Shown: positions 33,701 to 41,918, numbered from the stretch's first letter. The stretch: DNA of 64,000 bases from JAMXLO01 sp964427005 (GCA_964427005.1 CAYRTL010000001.1:62001-126000), one strand, 5' to 3'. The notes: generated by a model from the sequence alone, not told the origin. Program-made: numbers and translations.

Positions 33701-34159
33701 CCAAGCCAGGACGTGGTCTGCGAATGCTCGCTCAGCAAAAGCCTCGCCAAGCAACGCTTCGAGTGCGGCGCGAAGCGCCGGACCATCGAAACCGGATGGA
33801 TCTGGGTATTTCTTCACTGCCTGGCGTTGCACGAACAGGCGCTTACAGGCGTGAATGGGATCCAGCTCGTGCGTCTCGCGCGCGATGGCCAGAATCTCTG
33901 CCTCAATGCCGAATAATGCAGCGACGAACGCATCCAGATGCGGACCCAGCGCCACCAGCAGTTCGCTTTCATCCTTGCCAGCCGGCGCGTCCGGTGCCGC
34001 CCGCGCTTGCAGCAGCCGCGCATGCAAGCCAGCATCCTCTGCTTCAAGGCGCGTCAAAAACGCCCGATCCAACCGCACCAGTCCCTCGCGGGCGGCGAGG
34101 TCGGCGAAGCTGAAGCCGAAGCCAAGGGTCTGCGGATCTGGAGCAGGCACGGCATCCAT
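30710..34159 (-). CDS. Large multidomain FAD/iron-sulfur oxidoreductase
   Basis: 1149 residues from ATG 34159. Residues 1-240 are a helical region I do not recognise. Next is a ferredoxin-like region with CIWC, SCRHG and AGCPLDEK (Cys245, 248, 256, 280) and CNDCMKAC (Cys320, 323, 327), as in the iron-sulfur part of glutamate synthase small subunit and dihydropyrimidine dehydrogenase. Then come FAD and NAD(P) motifs GLGPAGFTLAHHL (386-391) and VVVIGGGLTAIDTATE. The last ~290 residues look like a ferredoxin-reductase/PyrK module (FRPGQFYRL, GPTGSPTE, ALVGGGLGNAV) closing with a cysteine cluster (CMMKEVCAQC). It should move electrons between NAD(P)H, flavins and Fe-S centres. Partner and substrate unknown; a MarR gene lies just upstream on the same strand. 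Confidence 0.8.
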   Translation of the reverse strand: MDAVPAPDPQTLGFGFSFADLAAREGLVRLDRAFLTRLEAEDAGLHARLLQARAAPDAPAGKDESELLVALGPHLDAFVAALFGIEAEILAIARETHELDPIHACKRLFVQRQAVKKYPDPSGFDGPALRAALEALLGEAFAERAFADHVLAWEKAGDAESLDIAMRYAAWATLTEAGRALHRGNTLFGVPHRLNHDHLVPVETIERDGVTMLRLPEHHWREREGFALTDDGMTRQQALDQINYCIWCHTQGKDSCRHGLKDRKTGQFQKSPFGVTLAGCPLDEKISEMHTLRAQGSVLGAFATIAIDNPMMAATGHRICNDCMKACIYQRQDPVDIPQAETRILKDVLSLPWGFEIYSLLTRWNPLDIRRPLPRPDSGRKVLIVGLGPAGFTLAHHLMNDGHTVVAIDGLKIEPLGFDPTAPVRDVESLFENLDDRVMAGFGGVAEYGITVRWNKNYLKLVRLLLERRPQFAHFGGIRFGGGATLGMDEAWSMGFDHIALCMGAGKPTVLDIPNGLARGVRAASDFLMALQLTGAAKLSSIANLQLRLPVVVIGGGLTAIDTATESLAYYVRQVEKFAARYRALVAERGETAVRAAWNAEEVGIADEFLAHAAAIAAEREAAKREGRPHRLAQLLDSWGGVTIAYRRRLIDSPSYTLNHEEVAKALEEAVRFAEGLTPKAVEVDEFGHAAGIRLSRRDGSEILLPARAILVAAGTQPNTVLAREDGRIQLDGRYFQAVDESGAPVAVVRGLAKPDVTHVLMHRAENGRFISFFGDLHPSFFGNVVKAMGGAKRGYPLVSKVLAAQNATSISGADVIARCRQELVPTVHAVHRLTPTIVEVVVHAPAQARAFRPGQFYRLQNYEMLAPRIAEAGEASTVLAMEGLAMTGAWTDPERGLVSVIVLEMGGSSDICALLKPGEPVVLMGPTGSPTEILEGKTVALVGGGLGNAVLFSIGAALRAAGSRVIYFAGYKQMRDRYKVAEIERAADVIVWCCDEAPGFTPTRPQDRSFLGNIVQGMAEYGAEVGLPQANHLIVIGSDRMMQAVGAARHGVLAPLLKPGHTAIGSINSPMQCMMKEVCAQCLQPQIDPATGERTVVFSCFNQDQALDRVDFPALHERLAQNGVQEKLTALWVDRALHRLHARGVAAE

Positions 34160-34167
34160 CGTGATGA

Positions 34168-34605
34168 TCAGCCCAATTTGCGCAGCAGAGCGAGGAGTTG
34201 TTCCTGCTCCTCGGGCGACAGCGGCGACAAGGCCGCCTCGTGCGCCTTCCGGGCGCATGCCACGGCGCCGGTGATCAGTGCAATGCCCGCTTCCGTCGGT
34301 TCCAGTACGGCCATTCTGCGGTCCATCGGGTCATGGCCACGGCGGATCAGCCCACGCGCAATAAGCCGCTGGACCACACCCTGGATCGTCGCCGGATCCA
34401 TGGCCGCCTGCCGCCCCAGATGATTCTGCGTGATCCGGCCGAACTCCACCGTCTTCAGCAACGCAGTAAACTGCGTGGGTGTCAGTTCCGTATCGGCCAG
34501 GCGGGAGGTGAACAGCGAAACGTGGCGCTGATGCGCTCGACGCAGCAGGAAACCGACATGGTCTTCCACTGCGAAGCCGCCGAGGGCGTCAACTGTGATG
34601 CTCAT
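34168..34605 (-). CDS. MarR family transcriptional regulator
   Basis: 145 residues from ATG 34605. Winged-helix MarR fold: HVGFLLRRAHQRHVSLF dimer helix, LTPTQFTALLKTV, the recognition helix in MDPATIQGVVQRLIARGLI and the wing DPMDRRMAVLEPTEAG. It ends eight bases before the large oxidoreductase gene and probably controls that transcript in response to a small aromatic or oxidising ligand, as is usual for MarR proteins. No operator palindrome was identified upstream. Confidence 0.88.
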   Translation of the reverse strand: MSITVDALGGFAVEDHVGFLLRRAHQRHVSLFTSRLADTELTPTQFTALLKTVEFGRITQNHLGRQAAMDPATIQGVVQRLIARGLIRRGHDPMDRRMAVLEPTEAGIALITGAVACARKAHEAALSPLSPEEQEQLLALLRKLG

Positions 34606-34679
34606 TAGTATGCGAATGATCGGGTGGCGAGGCGGCCGGGTCAAGCCCAAAGCCTTGCTGATCTGCCATGGCTGGCCTG

Positions 34680-35216
34680 CTAATGGCCGCTCAGCGAAAC
34701 CGACACCCGGATCCGGACGCTTCGGCCCGCGACGAACGGCATCGCGGTCATTCCCCAGTCCGCGCGCAGCAGCCGGCCTTCCGCCACCACCCCCTGCCGC
34801 TCCCATTCAAGCGACAGTGCAAATGGCCGGGTCACGCCGTGCATTCCCAATACGCCCCCGAGGTGGCCGGCATCACACGATCCTGCGTAACTGAGGGTTG
34901 GGAATTTGGCGGCATCCATGAAGTCCGGCCCGACAACGGTGGCGCGCAATGACGGATCATCCGCGACGAGGCTCGCAACATCGACCAGGAGTGACACAGA
35001 GCACAATGCTGGATTGTCAGGGTCGTAGCTGAGCCAGCCGTCAAAGCGGGCGAAGCTGGCATCCAGCGGAACCAAGCCAAGGCCATACGCGCGAAATGCC
35101 ACTTCGGTAGCTGGCGGGCTCAACGGAATGCGGCGGGGCGCGGAATGGGCGCGCACCGGCTGGCCTGCCAGGACCAGAACGAACAACAGGAACGACCAGC
35201 GGCGCGCCATTACCAT
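34680..35216 (-). CDS. YceI-like periplasmic protein
   Basis: 178 residues with a signal peptide (FLLFVLVLAGQPVRAHS). The mature part has the YceI lipocalin-like pattern: ATEVAFRAYGLGLVPLDASF, FDGWLSYDPDN, FPTLSYAGS, LGGVLGMHGVTRPFAL, and ADWGMTAMPF near the end. YceI proteins bind isoprenoid or fatty amide chains in the periplasm. Its 5' end faces comM. Confidence 0.82.
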   Translation of the reverse strand: MVMARRWSFLLFVLVLAGQPVRAHSAPRRIPLSPPATEVAFRAYGLGLVPLDASFARFDGWLSYDPDNPALCSVSLLVDVASLVADDPSLRATVVGPDFMDAAKFPTLSYAGSCDAGHLGGVLGMHGVTRPFALSLEWERQGVVAEGRLLRADWGMTAMPFVAGRSVRIRVSVSLSGH

Positions 35217-35273
35217 GCGTTCATCATCCTTGGCTACATAGGGCGCCTCCGGAATTGTCCAGGCCGACGTGTC

Positions 35274-36800
35274 CTGACCGTCTCGATCTCAGCCGCCACA
35301 ATCGCCCGCGTCCGCACCTTCGCCTTCTCCGGGATCGAAGCGGTTCCGGTCGAAGTGCAAGTGCAGATTTCTGGCGGCGCGCCAGCGCTGCTGGTGGTGG
35401 GCCTGCCGGATAAGGCTGTGGGAGAGGCGCGCGAACGGATGCGCGCGGCACTCAGTGCCATGGGCCTGGGTCTGCCTCCCCGACGGGTGCTGATCAACCT
35501 CGCCCCAGCCGACTTGCTGAAGGAAGGCAGCCACTTCGATCTTCCCATCACCTTGGCGGTGCTGGCGGCAATGGAAGTGATGCCGCGCGAGGACCTGTTC
35601 GGATATGCGGCCATGGGCGAACTGTCGCTGGACGGCAGGCTGAATGCCGTGGCCGGCGTGCTCCCGGCGGCAATTGGTGCCTCGGCGCTCGAGCTTGGAC
35701 TGATCTGTCCATCGAGTCAGGGCGGCGAGGCCGCATGGGCTGGTCGGATCGAGGTGCTGGCGGCGCCCGATCTTCTGTCGCTGATCAACCATTTTCGTGG
35801 AACCCAGGTGCTGACCCCGCCGGAGACGGCGGGAATTGCGGAGGCCGCACGCGCGCCCGACCTGGCTGAGGTCAAGGGTATGGAGACCGCCAAGCGCGCG
35901 GTGGAGATCGCCGCCGCTGGCGGCCACAACCTGCTGATGATTGGTCCTCCCGGCTCCGGAAAGTCGATGCTCGCGGCGCGATTGCCTGGGTTGCTTCCCG
36001 ACCTTGCTCCGAAGGAGGCGTTGGAAGTCAGCATGATCCACAGTGTCGCGGGGATGCTGGAGGGCGGCAGATTGGTCATGCGCCCGCCGTTTCGGGAACC
36101 GCACCACTCGGCGTCGCAGGCCGCACTGAGCGGCGGTGGCCAACGGGCCAGGCCCGGTGAGATCAGCCTTGCGCATCGCGGGGTGCTTTTTCTGGATGAA
36201 TTGCCGGAGTTCCCGAAGCAGACCCTGGAGTCGCTGCGCCAGCCAATGGAGACCGGACGCACCACAGTGGCGCGCGCCGCAGCGCACATCACCTATCCAG
36301 CCCGGTTCCAGTTGGTGGCTGCTATGAACCCCTGTCGGTGTGGCTACCTAGGGGATGCTGCACGGGAATGTGGTCGGGCGCCGCGTTGCGCCGAGGATTA
36401 TCAGAACCGGATCAGTGGCCCAGTGCTGGACAGGATCGATCTTACGGTGGAAGTCCAGCCAGCCACGGCGGCCGAATTGGCGCGGGCACCTGCGGGTGAG
36501 CCAAGCGCGGCGGTCGGGGCACGGGTCGCTCGCGCACGGACGGCGCAGCGGGCTCGCTATGGTGAGGACGGACCATTGAGCAATGCCGAGGCGGACAGCC
36601 GCGATGTTGAAATGGCGCCGGAGGCTCACGCACTGGCCGAACAGGCAATGGACAAGCTGCGCTTGTCGCCGCGTGGTTACACGCGCGTTCTGCGCGTCGG
36701 CAGGACCATAGCCGATCTGGCTGGCGCCAAGGTAGTGCAGCGGCCACACGTCGCCGAAGCCCTGGCCTTTCGCCACCGCATGCCGGGGCGGAAGTTGTAA
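35274..36800 (+). CDS. comM: ComM/YifB-type Mg-chelatase-like AAA+ ATPase
   Basis: About 508 residues if started at CTG 35274. The conserved N-terminus (ARVRTFAFSGIEAVPVEVQV) has no ATG, GTG or TTG before it until ATG 35145, which would add 43 unlikely residues and overlap yceI by 72 bases. A start near 35274 gives the normal family length (~505). The N-terminal Lon-like domain (VGLPDKAVGEARERMRAAL, NLAPADLLKEGSHFDLPI) precedes the AAA+ core: Walker A GPPGSGKS, Walker B VLFLDELPEF, and a zinc-like CRCGYLGDAARECGRAPRC cluster. ComM is a hexameric helicase that aids branch migration during natural transformation. Confidence 0.9.
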   Translation: MTVSISAATIARVRTFAFSGIEAVPVEVQVQISGGAPALLVVGLPDKAVGEARERMRAALSAMGLGLPPRRVLINLAPADLLKEGSHFDLPITLAVLAAMEVMPREDLFGYAAMGELSLDGRLNAVAGVLPAAIGASALELGLICPSSQGGEAAWAGRIEVLAAPDLLSLINHFRGTQVLTPPETAGIAEAARAPDLAEVKGMETAKRAVEIAAAGGHNLLMIGPPGSGKSMLAARLPGLLPDLAPKEALEVSMIHSVAGMLEGGRLVMRPPFREPHHSASQAALSGGGQRARPGEISLAHRGVLFLDELPEFPKQTLESLRQPMETGRTTVARAAAHITYPARFQLVAAMNPCRCGYLGDAARECGRAPRCAEDYQNRISGPVLDRIDLTVEVQPATAAELARAPAGEPSAAVGARVARARTAQRARYGEDGPLSNAEADSRDVEMAPEAHALAEQAMDKLRLSPRGYTRVLRVGRTIADLAGAKVVQRPHVAEALAFRHRMPGRKL

Positions 36801-36803
36801 CTG

Positions 36804-37157
36804 TCAGTTCTCGACACGAAACGCATCAGCAATCCGCCGCACGTTCCCCACCGCATCGACCACGATCAGATCAAAGCGCATGCCTGCGCGCGCCCACTCC
36901 GGGTGTTGCGCCAGCACGATTTCCGCCGCAGCCAATAGTCGGCCGCGTTGCCGGCCACCCAATGCCATGGCTGCATCGGCAAGCGTGCGCCGCGCCTTCA
37001 CCTCGACAATGGCAAGCAGGTCCGGCCGGGCTGCCACGATGTCGATTTCCCCGGCCTCGGTGCGCAACCGCTGCGCCAACACAGTCCAGCCGTCCCCTGC
37101 CAGCGCTCGGCATGCGATCGCCTCTGCATCAACGCCCCGCTGATAAGATCGAGCCAT
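36804..37157 (-). CDS. YraN family (UPF0102) nuclease-like protein
   Basis: 117 residues from ATG 37157 (GTG 37166 is alternative). It has the YraN layout: RGVDAEAIACRALAGDGW, LRTEAGEIDIVAARPDLLAIVEVKAR, which is an (E/D)-EVK restriction-endonuclease-like active site, and RFDLIVVDAVG near the end. Function is not established; it is often linked with rRNA processing and DNA metabolism genes. It converges on comM with three bases between stops. Confidence 0.9.
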   Translation of the reverse strand: MARSYQRGVDAEAIACRALAGDGWTVLAQRLRTEAGEIDIVAARPDLLAIVEVKARRTLADAAMALGGRQRGRLLAAAEIVLAQHPEWARAGMRFDLIVVDAVGNVRRIADAFRVEN

Positions 37158-37279
37158 GGCGCGCACCCTGATGGTCGACGGCTAACACCGGGTGAACGCC
37201 CGCCTGCTTTGCGCCCTGGGCGTTTGTGCGCCTGCGGCCACATGCTACAGGTCGCGAATCACCAGCCCGTGGGCTCGTC

Positions 37280-38584
37280 ATGAACGAACAGCGTCCCGCC
37301 GCCAGTCTGCAGCGGTTCTTCGGCGCCCCGCTCGCCGAGACCGACCCCGAGCTCGCCGCGGCGCTCAGCGCCGAACTGATCCGCCAGCAGGACGGCATTG
37401 AACTGATTGCCAGCGAGAACTTCGCCTCCGCCGCCGTGCTGGAGGCGCAGGGTTCAGTACTGACCAACAAATATGCCGAAGGTTATCCAGGGCGCCGTTA
37501 TTATGGCGGCTGCGTTTATGTGGACGTGGCTGAACAGCTTGCCATCGACCGAGCCAAGAAGCTGTTCGCCTGCGAGTTCGCCAATGTGCAGCCGCACTCC
37601 GGGGCGCAGGCAAATCAGGCCGTATTCCTTGCCTTGCTACAGCCGGGCGACACGATCCTGGGCATGAGCCTCGCAGCCGGCGGGCATCTGACCCACGGCG
37701 CGGCGCCAAATCTCTCCGGTAAATGGTTTCGCGCCGTCCAATATGGCGTACGGCGTGAAGATGGTCTGCTGGACTACGAGGAACTCGAACGGCTGGCGCG
37801 AGCTGAGAAGCCGAAGCTCATTATTGCCGGCGGCTCCGCCTATCCTCGTTTCATCGATTTTGCGCGTATCCGCCGGGTAGCAGATGAGATCGGCGCATAT
37901 TTCATGGTGGACATGGCGCATTTCGCTGGTCTGGTCGCAGCCGACGTGTTTCCGACCCCGCTGCCGCATGCGCATGTGGTTACCACCACCACACACAAGA
38001 CGCTCCGGGGTCCGCGCGGTGGAATGATCCTGGCGAACGACCCCGAGATCGGTCGCAAGATCAACTCGGCTGTTTTTCCTGGGCTACAGGGCGGTCCGCT
38101 GATGCATGTCATCGCCGCCAAGGCCGCCGCTTTTGGCGAAGCACTGCGTCCCGAGTTCCGCAGTTACCAGAAGGCGGTGGTTGAGAACGCGAAGGTACTC
38201 GCCGAGGCGCTCGTGCAGCAGGGCCTCGCCATCGTGTCCGGCGGCACCGATTGTCACCTGATGCTCGTTGATCTCCGACCTAAGCGCGTCACCGGCAAGG
38301 CGGCGGAGGCCAGCCTGGAGCGCGCACATATCACCGCCAACAAGAACGCAATCCCGTTCGATCCGGAAAAGCCGGCGATCACCTCCGGCATCCGTCTTGG
38401 CTCGCCGGCCGCCACATCGAGAGGCTTCGGGCCAGCCGAGTTCCGGGAAATCGGCCTGATGATCGACGAAGTGCTGGAGGGCCTGTCGCGTTCCAATGAC
38501 GGCTCGAATGCTGCTGCCGAAGCAGCGGTGGGCGCCCGGGTCCAGGCGCTTTGTGCCCGTTTCCCAATCTATCGCGCGAGGTAG
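37280..38584 (+). CDS. glyA: Serine hydroxymethyltransferase
   Basis: 434 residues from ATG 37280. Motifs include DGIELIASENFAS near residue 38, NKYAEGYPGRRYYGGC, GLVAADVFPTPLPHAHVV and the pyridoxal phosphate lysine in TTTTHKTLRGPRGG. It converts serine and tetrahydrofolate to glycine and methylene-tetrahydrofolate. It heads the glyA-nrdR-rib-nusB cluster, six bases before nrdR. The 120 bases upstream hold an AACGCCC/GGGCGTT inverted repeat (37195-37224), but no convincing promoter or riboswitch was seen. Confidence 0.97.
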   Translation: MNEQRPAASLQRFFGAPLAETDPELAAALSAELIRQQDGIELIASENFASAAVLEAQGSVLTNKYAEGYPGRRYYGGCVYVDVAEQLAIDRAKKLFACEFANVQPHSGAQANQAVFLALLQPGDTILGMSLAAGGHLTHGAAPNLSGKWFRAVQYGVRREDGLLDYEELERLARAEKPKLIIAGGSAYPRFIDFARIRRVADEIGAYFMVDMAHFAGLVAADVFPTPLPHAHVVTTTTHKTLRGPRGGMILANDPEIGRKINSAVFPGLQGGPLMHVIAAKAAAFGEALRPEFRSYQKAVVENAKVLAEALVQQGLAIVSGGTDCHLMLVDLRPKRVTGKAAEASLERAHITANKNAIPFDPEKPAITSGIRLGSPAATSRGFGPAEFREIGLMIDEVLEGLSRSNDGSNAAAEAAVGARVQALCARFPIYRAR

Positions 38585-38590
38585 TCGCCG

Positions 38591-39055
38591 ATGCGCTGCC
38601 CGTTCTGCGGACATGAGGATACGCAGGTAAAGGACTCCCGTCCTTCTGAGGATGGCGGCGCGATCCGGCGACGCCGGTTTTGCGCCCATTGTGGCCAGCG
38701 GTTCACCACAATCGAACGGACCCAGTTGCGCGAACTTACTGTAGTCAAATCCGACGGCCGTCGCGTCCCGTTCGATCGGGACAAGCTGTCCCGTTCCATC
38801 CGCATCGCACTGAACAAGCGGCCGGTTCAGGAGGAGCGGATCGAGCGCATCGTCAACGGCATTGTGCGCCAGCTTGAAGCTTCCGGCGAAAGCGACATTC
38901 CATCCAAACAGATCGGCGAACTGGTCATGGATACGCTGAAGGAGGTCGACCCAGTCGCCTATGTCCGCTTCGCCAGCGTCTATCGAAACTTCCGGGAAGC
39001 CAAGGACTTCGAGGACTTCATTGGTTCGCTGAGTGAGGCCACTGAGGCTCGATAA
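38591..39055 (+). CDS. nrdR: Transcriptional repressor NrdR
   Basis: 154 residues. A zinc ribbon at the N-terminus (Cys3, Cys6, Cys31, Cys34; MRCPFCGHEDTQVKDSR) is followed by an ATP-cone domain (VVKSDGRRVPFDRDKLSRSI). NrdR represses ribonucleotide reductase operons according to ATP/dATP levels. It lies between glyA and ribD, a conserved alphaproteobacterial arrangement, and its stop shares one base with the ribD start (TAATG). Confidence 0.96.
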   Translation: MRCPFCGHEDTQVKDSRPSEDGGAIRRRRFCAHCGQRFTTIERTQLRELTVVKSDGRRVPFDRDKLSRSIRIALNKRPVQEERIERIVNGIVRQLEASGESDIPSKQIGELVMDTLKEVDPVAYVRFASVYRNFREAKDFEDFIGSLSEATEAR

Positions 39056-40176
39056 TGGCCGAACAGCCACGAACCTCATTGGCGGACGACGTGGCCCACA
39101 TGAAGTCGGCACTGGCGCTTGCACGCCGCGGTCTGGGCAATACCTGGCCCAATCCCTCGGTCGGCTGCGTCGTGGTGAAGAACGGCCGGGTGGTTGGGCG
39201 TGCGGTGACTGCACCGGGCGGACGGCCACACGCCGAACCGGCAGCCCTGGAGGCCGCCGGAGCAGAGGCACGGGGCGCGACGGTTTATGTGACACTGGAG
39301 CCCTGTTGCCACTGGGGTCGGACGCCGCCCTGCACCGACGCGTTGATCAATGCGGGGGTGGCTCGTGTGGTCATCGCCACGCGAGACCCCGACCCGCGCG
39401 TCGATGGAGCCGGGATCGCGAAATTGCGCGATGCCGGCGTTTCCGTCGAAAAGGGCGTGCTTCAGGCCGAGGCGGACGAGGTCGTGGCGGGGTTCCGCAG
39501 CCGAGTCCGACTGGGCCGGCCACTAGTGACGCTGAAACTTGCCTCCACGCTCGATGGCAGAATCGCCACCCGGACGGGAGAGAGCCGCTGGATCACCGGC
39601 GAGGCGGCGCGCCGTGCCGCTCATGCGCTGCGAGGCCGACACGATGCGGTAATGGTAGGCGTCGGCACGATACTGGCGGACAACCCGGAGCTGACCTGCC
39701 GGCTGCCGGGCTATCGGCCCAATCCGGTTGTGCGGATCGTCGCCGACAGCCATCTGCGTACGCCACTCACAGCGACGCTGGCCGCCACAGCGACGAAAGC
39801 TCCTACCTGGATGCTGATCCGCGAGGGCACCGATCGCGAGCGCTGGCGCGCCTTCGCCGATCTGGGCGTCACGCTGATTGAAGTGCGCGGCGCGGAAACC
39901 GGTGTTGATCCTGTCGGCGCGCTGGCCGCGCTTGGCGAGGCGGGTCTGATCCAGGTTTTGGTGGAAGGCGGCGCCGAACTGGCTGCGTCACTGCTGCGAG
40001 CCGATCTGGTGGACCGCATCGCCTGGTTTCACGCCCCCACCGTGATGGGCGGCGATGCCTGGCCAGCCGTGCAGGCATTCGGCATCGAACACCTAAACGC
40101 CATGCCCCGCTTCATGCGTGTTGCCGAGACGCCCTTGGGCGACGACATGCTGACCGAGTTCACCAGGAAGGCCTGA
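39055..40176 (+). CDS. ribD: Bifunctional riboflavin deaminase/reductase RibD
   Basis: 373 residues. The N-terminal cytidine-deaminase-like domain has the zinc motifs PHAEPAAL and PCCHWGRTPPC with NPSVGCVVV before them; the C-terminal reductase domain has TLKLASTLDGRIATRTGES and LVEGGAELAAS. It carries out the deamination and side-chain reduction of the pyrimidine intermediate of riboflavin synthesis. ribE follows directly without a gap. Confidence 0.96.
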   Translation: MAEQPRTSLADDVAHMKSALALARRGLGNTWPNPSVGCVVVKNGRVVGRAVTAPGGRPHAEPAALEAAGAEARGATVYVTLEPCCHWGRTPPCTDALINAGVARVVIATRDPDPRVDGAGIAKLRDAGVSVEKGVLQAEADEVVAGFRSRVRLGRPLVTLKLASTLDGRIATRTGESRWITGEAARRAAHALRGRHDAVMVGVGTILADNPELTCRLPGYRPNPVVRIVADSHLRTPLTATLAATATKAPTWMLIREGTDRERWRAFADLGVTLIEVRGAETGVDPVGALAALGEAGLIQVLVEGGAELAASLLRADLVDRIAWFHAPTVMGGDAWPAVQAFGIEHLNAMPRFMRVAETPLGDDMLTEFTRKA

Positions 40177-40776
40177 ATGTTCACCGGCATCGTCACCGCC
40201 CTCGGTTCAGTGCGCAGCATCAAGCCTTTGGTTGGCCAAGCCGACATGCGGCTGACGATTGCGGCTCCCTGGCCCGACACAGCGTCGATCCCGATCGGTG
40301 CCTCAATCGGCTGTTCTGGCTGTTGCCTTACCGCGGTCGAAGTGGGCGCCGACTGGTTCGCCGCTGATGCTTCGGCCGAAACGCTGAGCAAGACCACCTT
40401 AGGGCGCTGGCAGGCCGGTACGCATGTCAACCTGGAGCGCTCACTGCGTGTCGGGGATGAATTGGGCGGGCATCTCGTTTCTGGTCACGTCGATGGTGTT
40501 GGCGAAGCGGTGTCATCGACACCTGAGCATGGCTCGATGCGGTGGGTATTTCGTGTCCCGCGAAACCTCGCCCGCTTCATTGCGGTGAAGGGCAGTATTG
40601 CGGTTGATGGGGTATCATTGACGGTCAATGAGGTTACGGACGATACCTTTGGCGTGAATATCATTCCGCACACCGGGACGGTGACCAGCTTCGGGAGTTT
40701 GAAGCCCGGTGATGTGGTGAACATCGAGATCGACATGCTGGCCCGTTACGTCGCGCGGCTGGCGGAGTTCAGGTGA
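40177..40776 (+). CDS. ribE: Riboflavin synthase, alpha subunit
   Basis: 199 residues starting MFTGIVTALGSV, the canonical beginning. Two internal beta-barrel repeats are visible (IGCSGCCLTAVEVGADWFA and GSIAVDGVSLTVNEVTDDTF, HVDGVGE). It dismutates two 6,7-dimethyl-8-ribityllumazine to riboflavin. The stop overlaps ribBA (TGATG). Also called ribC in some organisms. Confidence 0.95.
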   Translation: MFTGIVTALGSVRSIKPLVGQADMRLTIAAPWPDTASIPIGASIGCSGCCLTAVEVGADWFAADASAETLSKTTLGRWQAGTHVNLERSLRVGDELGGHLVSGHVDGVGEAVSSTPEHGSMRWVFRVPRNLARFIAVKGSIAVDGVSLTVNEVTDDTFGVNIIPHTGTVTSFGSLKPGDVVNIEIDMLARYVARLAEFR

Positions 40777-41918
40777 TGAAGAACCTCAAGACGGTCGAAC
40801 TGTCGCAGTATCTCTCCTCCGCCGATGAACTGATCGAGGAGGCACGCAACGGCCGCATGTTCATTCTGGTCGATGACGAGGACCGGGAGAATGAAGGCGA
40901 CCTGGTTGTGCCGGCGCAGTTCGCGACACCGGACGCCATCAATTTCATGGCGCGCCACGCGCGTGGCCTGATCTGCCTTGCCCTGACCCGTCAACGCGTC
41001 GAGCAACTCGGCTTGCCACTGATGAGCGCGCATAACGGGACGCGGCATCAGACCGCGTTCACCATCTCGATCGAGGCACGCGAGGGCGTCACCACCGGCA
41101 TTTCCGCCCATGATCGCGCGCGCACAATCGCGGTCGCGATCAATCCTGAATGCGGCCGCGACGACGTGGTGACGCCCGGTCACATCTTCCCATTAATGGC
41201 GCGCGAGGGCGGCACGCTGGTCCGTGCAGGGCACACCGAGGCATCAGTCGATATCGCGCGCAAGGCCGGGCTGTATCCCGCGGCGGTGATCTGCGAGATC
41301 ATGAATGACGACGGCACCATGGCTCGGCTGCCTGATCTCGTGACCTTCGCGCAGCGGCATAACCTGAAGCTTGGCTCAATTGCCGACTTGATCGCGCATC
41401 GGCGGTTAACGGAGCGCCTGGTGAAGCGCGTGGCCGACGGCATGTTTAATCATGTCGCCGGCGGCGACTGGCGTGCCGTTGTTTATGCCAACACCGTCGA
41501 ATACCAGGAACACCTTGCGCTGGTGAAAGGCGATGTCAGCGGGACGGATCCTGTGCTGGTACGCATGCATGCGGTGGATCTGCTCGACGATATGACCGGC
41601 GGGCCGCACTGGATTGCCGTTCACAACGCCATGCACATGATCGGCCGTGAAGGCCGTGGCGTGGTGGTGTTGATACGCGAGCATCGCAAGACGGCGCTCG
41701 CCGAACGCGTGAGCCAGCTCGCGGCCGGCGGTCCACGGCCGCAACGCGAACTGCGCGACTACGGTATAGGCGCGCAGATCCTGCTCGATCTCGGCGTAAA
41801 GAACATGGTTCTGCTATCGAACCGCACGCGCACCATCATCGGGTTGGAAGGTTATGGCCTGAACATCGTGGCGCAGAAGGCGATCCCGAATATTGTGGGT
41901 GAAGGCTATACCGGATGA
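40776..41918 (+). CDS. ribB: DHBP synthase with degenerate GTP cyclohydrolase II domain
   Basis: 380 residues from ATG 40776 (GTG 40773 also possible). The N-terminal domain is a complete 3,4-dihydroxy-2-butanone-4-phosphate synthase: DDEDRENEGDLV, AHDRARTI, and HIFPLMAREGGTL with RAGHTEASVD. The C-terminal half is a GTP cyclohydrolase II fold (VLVRMHAVDLLDD, LRDYGIGAQIL, IIGLEGYGLN), but the zinc-binding cysteine triad is absent (TGGPHWIAVHNAMH at that place) and the EGRGIGL-type segment reads EGRGVVVLIREHRKTAL. It therefore probably makes only the C4 unit, like the RibBX proteins known in proteobacteria, and a separate ribA is expected elsewhere. Overlaps ribH by four bases. Confidence 0.93.
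   Translation: MKNLKTVELSQYLSSADELIEEARNGRMFILVDDEDRENEGDLVVPAQFATPDAINFMARHARGLICLALTRQRVEQLGLPLMSAHNGTRHQTAFTISIEAREGVTTGISAHDRARTIAVAINPECGRDDVVTPGHIFPLMAREGGTLVRAGHTEASVDIARKAGLYPAAVICEIMNDDGTMARLPDLVTFAQRHNLKLGSIADLIAHRRLTERLVKRVADGMFNHVAGGDWRAVVYANTVEYQEHLALVKGDVSGTDPVLVRMHAVDLLDDMTGGPHWIAVHNAMHMIGREGRGVVVLIREHRKTALAERVSQLAAGGPRPQRELRDYGIGAQILLDLGVKNMVLLSNRTRTIIGLEGYGLNIVAQKAIPNIVGEGYTG

Noticed and set aside
32666..33916. 416-codon plus-strand frame antisense to the large oxidoreductase
   Set aside because: No recognisable motifs, biased composition, and complete overlap with a well-supported gene with iron-sulfur and nucleotide-binding motifs.
37158..37279. Glycine or FMN riboswitch before glyA or the riboflavin genes
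   Set aside because: Only a short AACGCCC/GGGCGTT inverted repeat was found; none of the conserved riboswitch core sequences could be seen, and the rib genes have no leader because they overlap.
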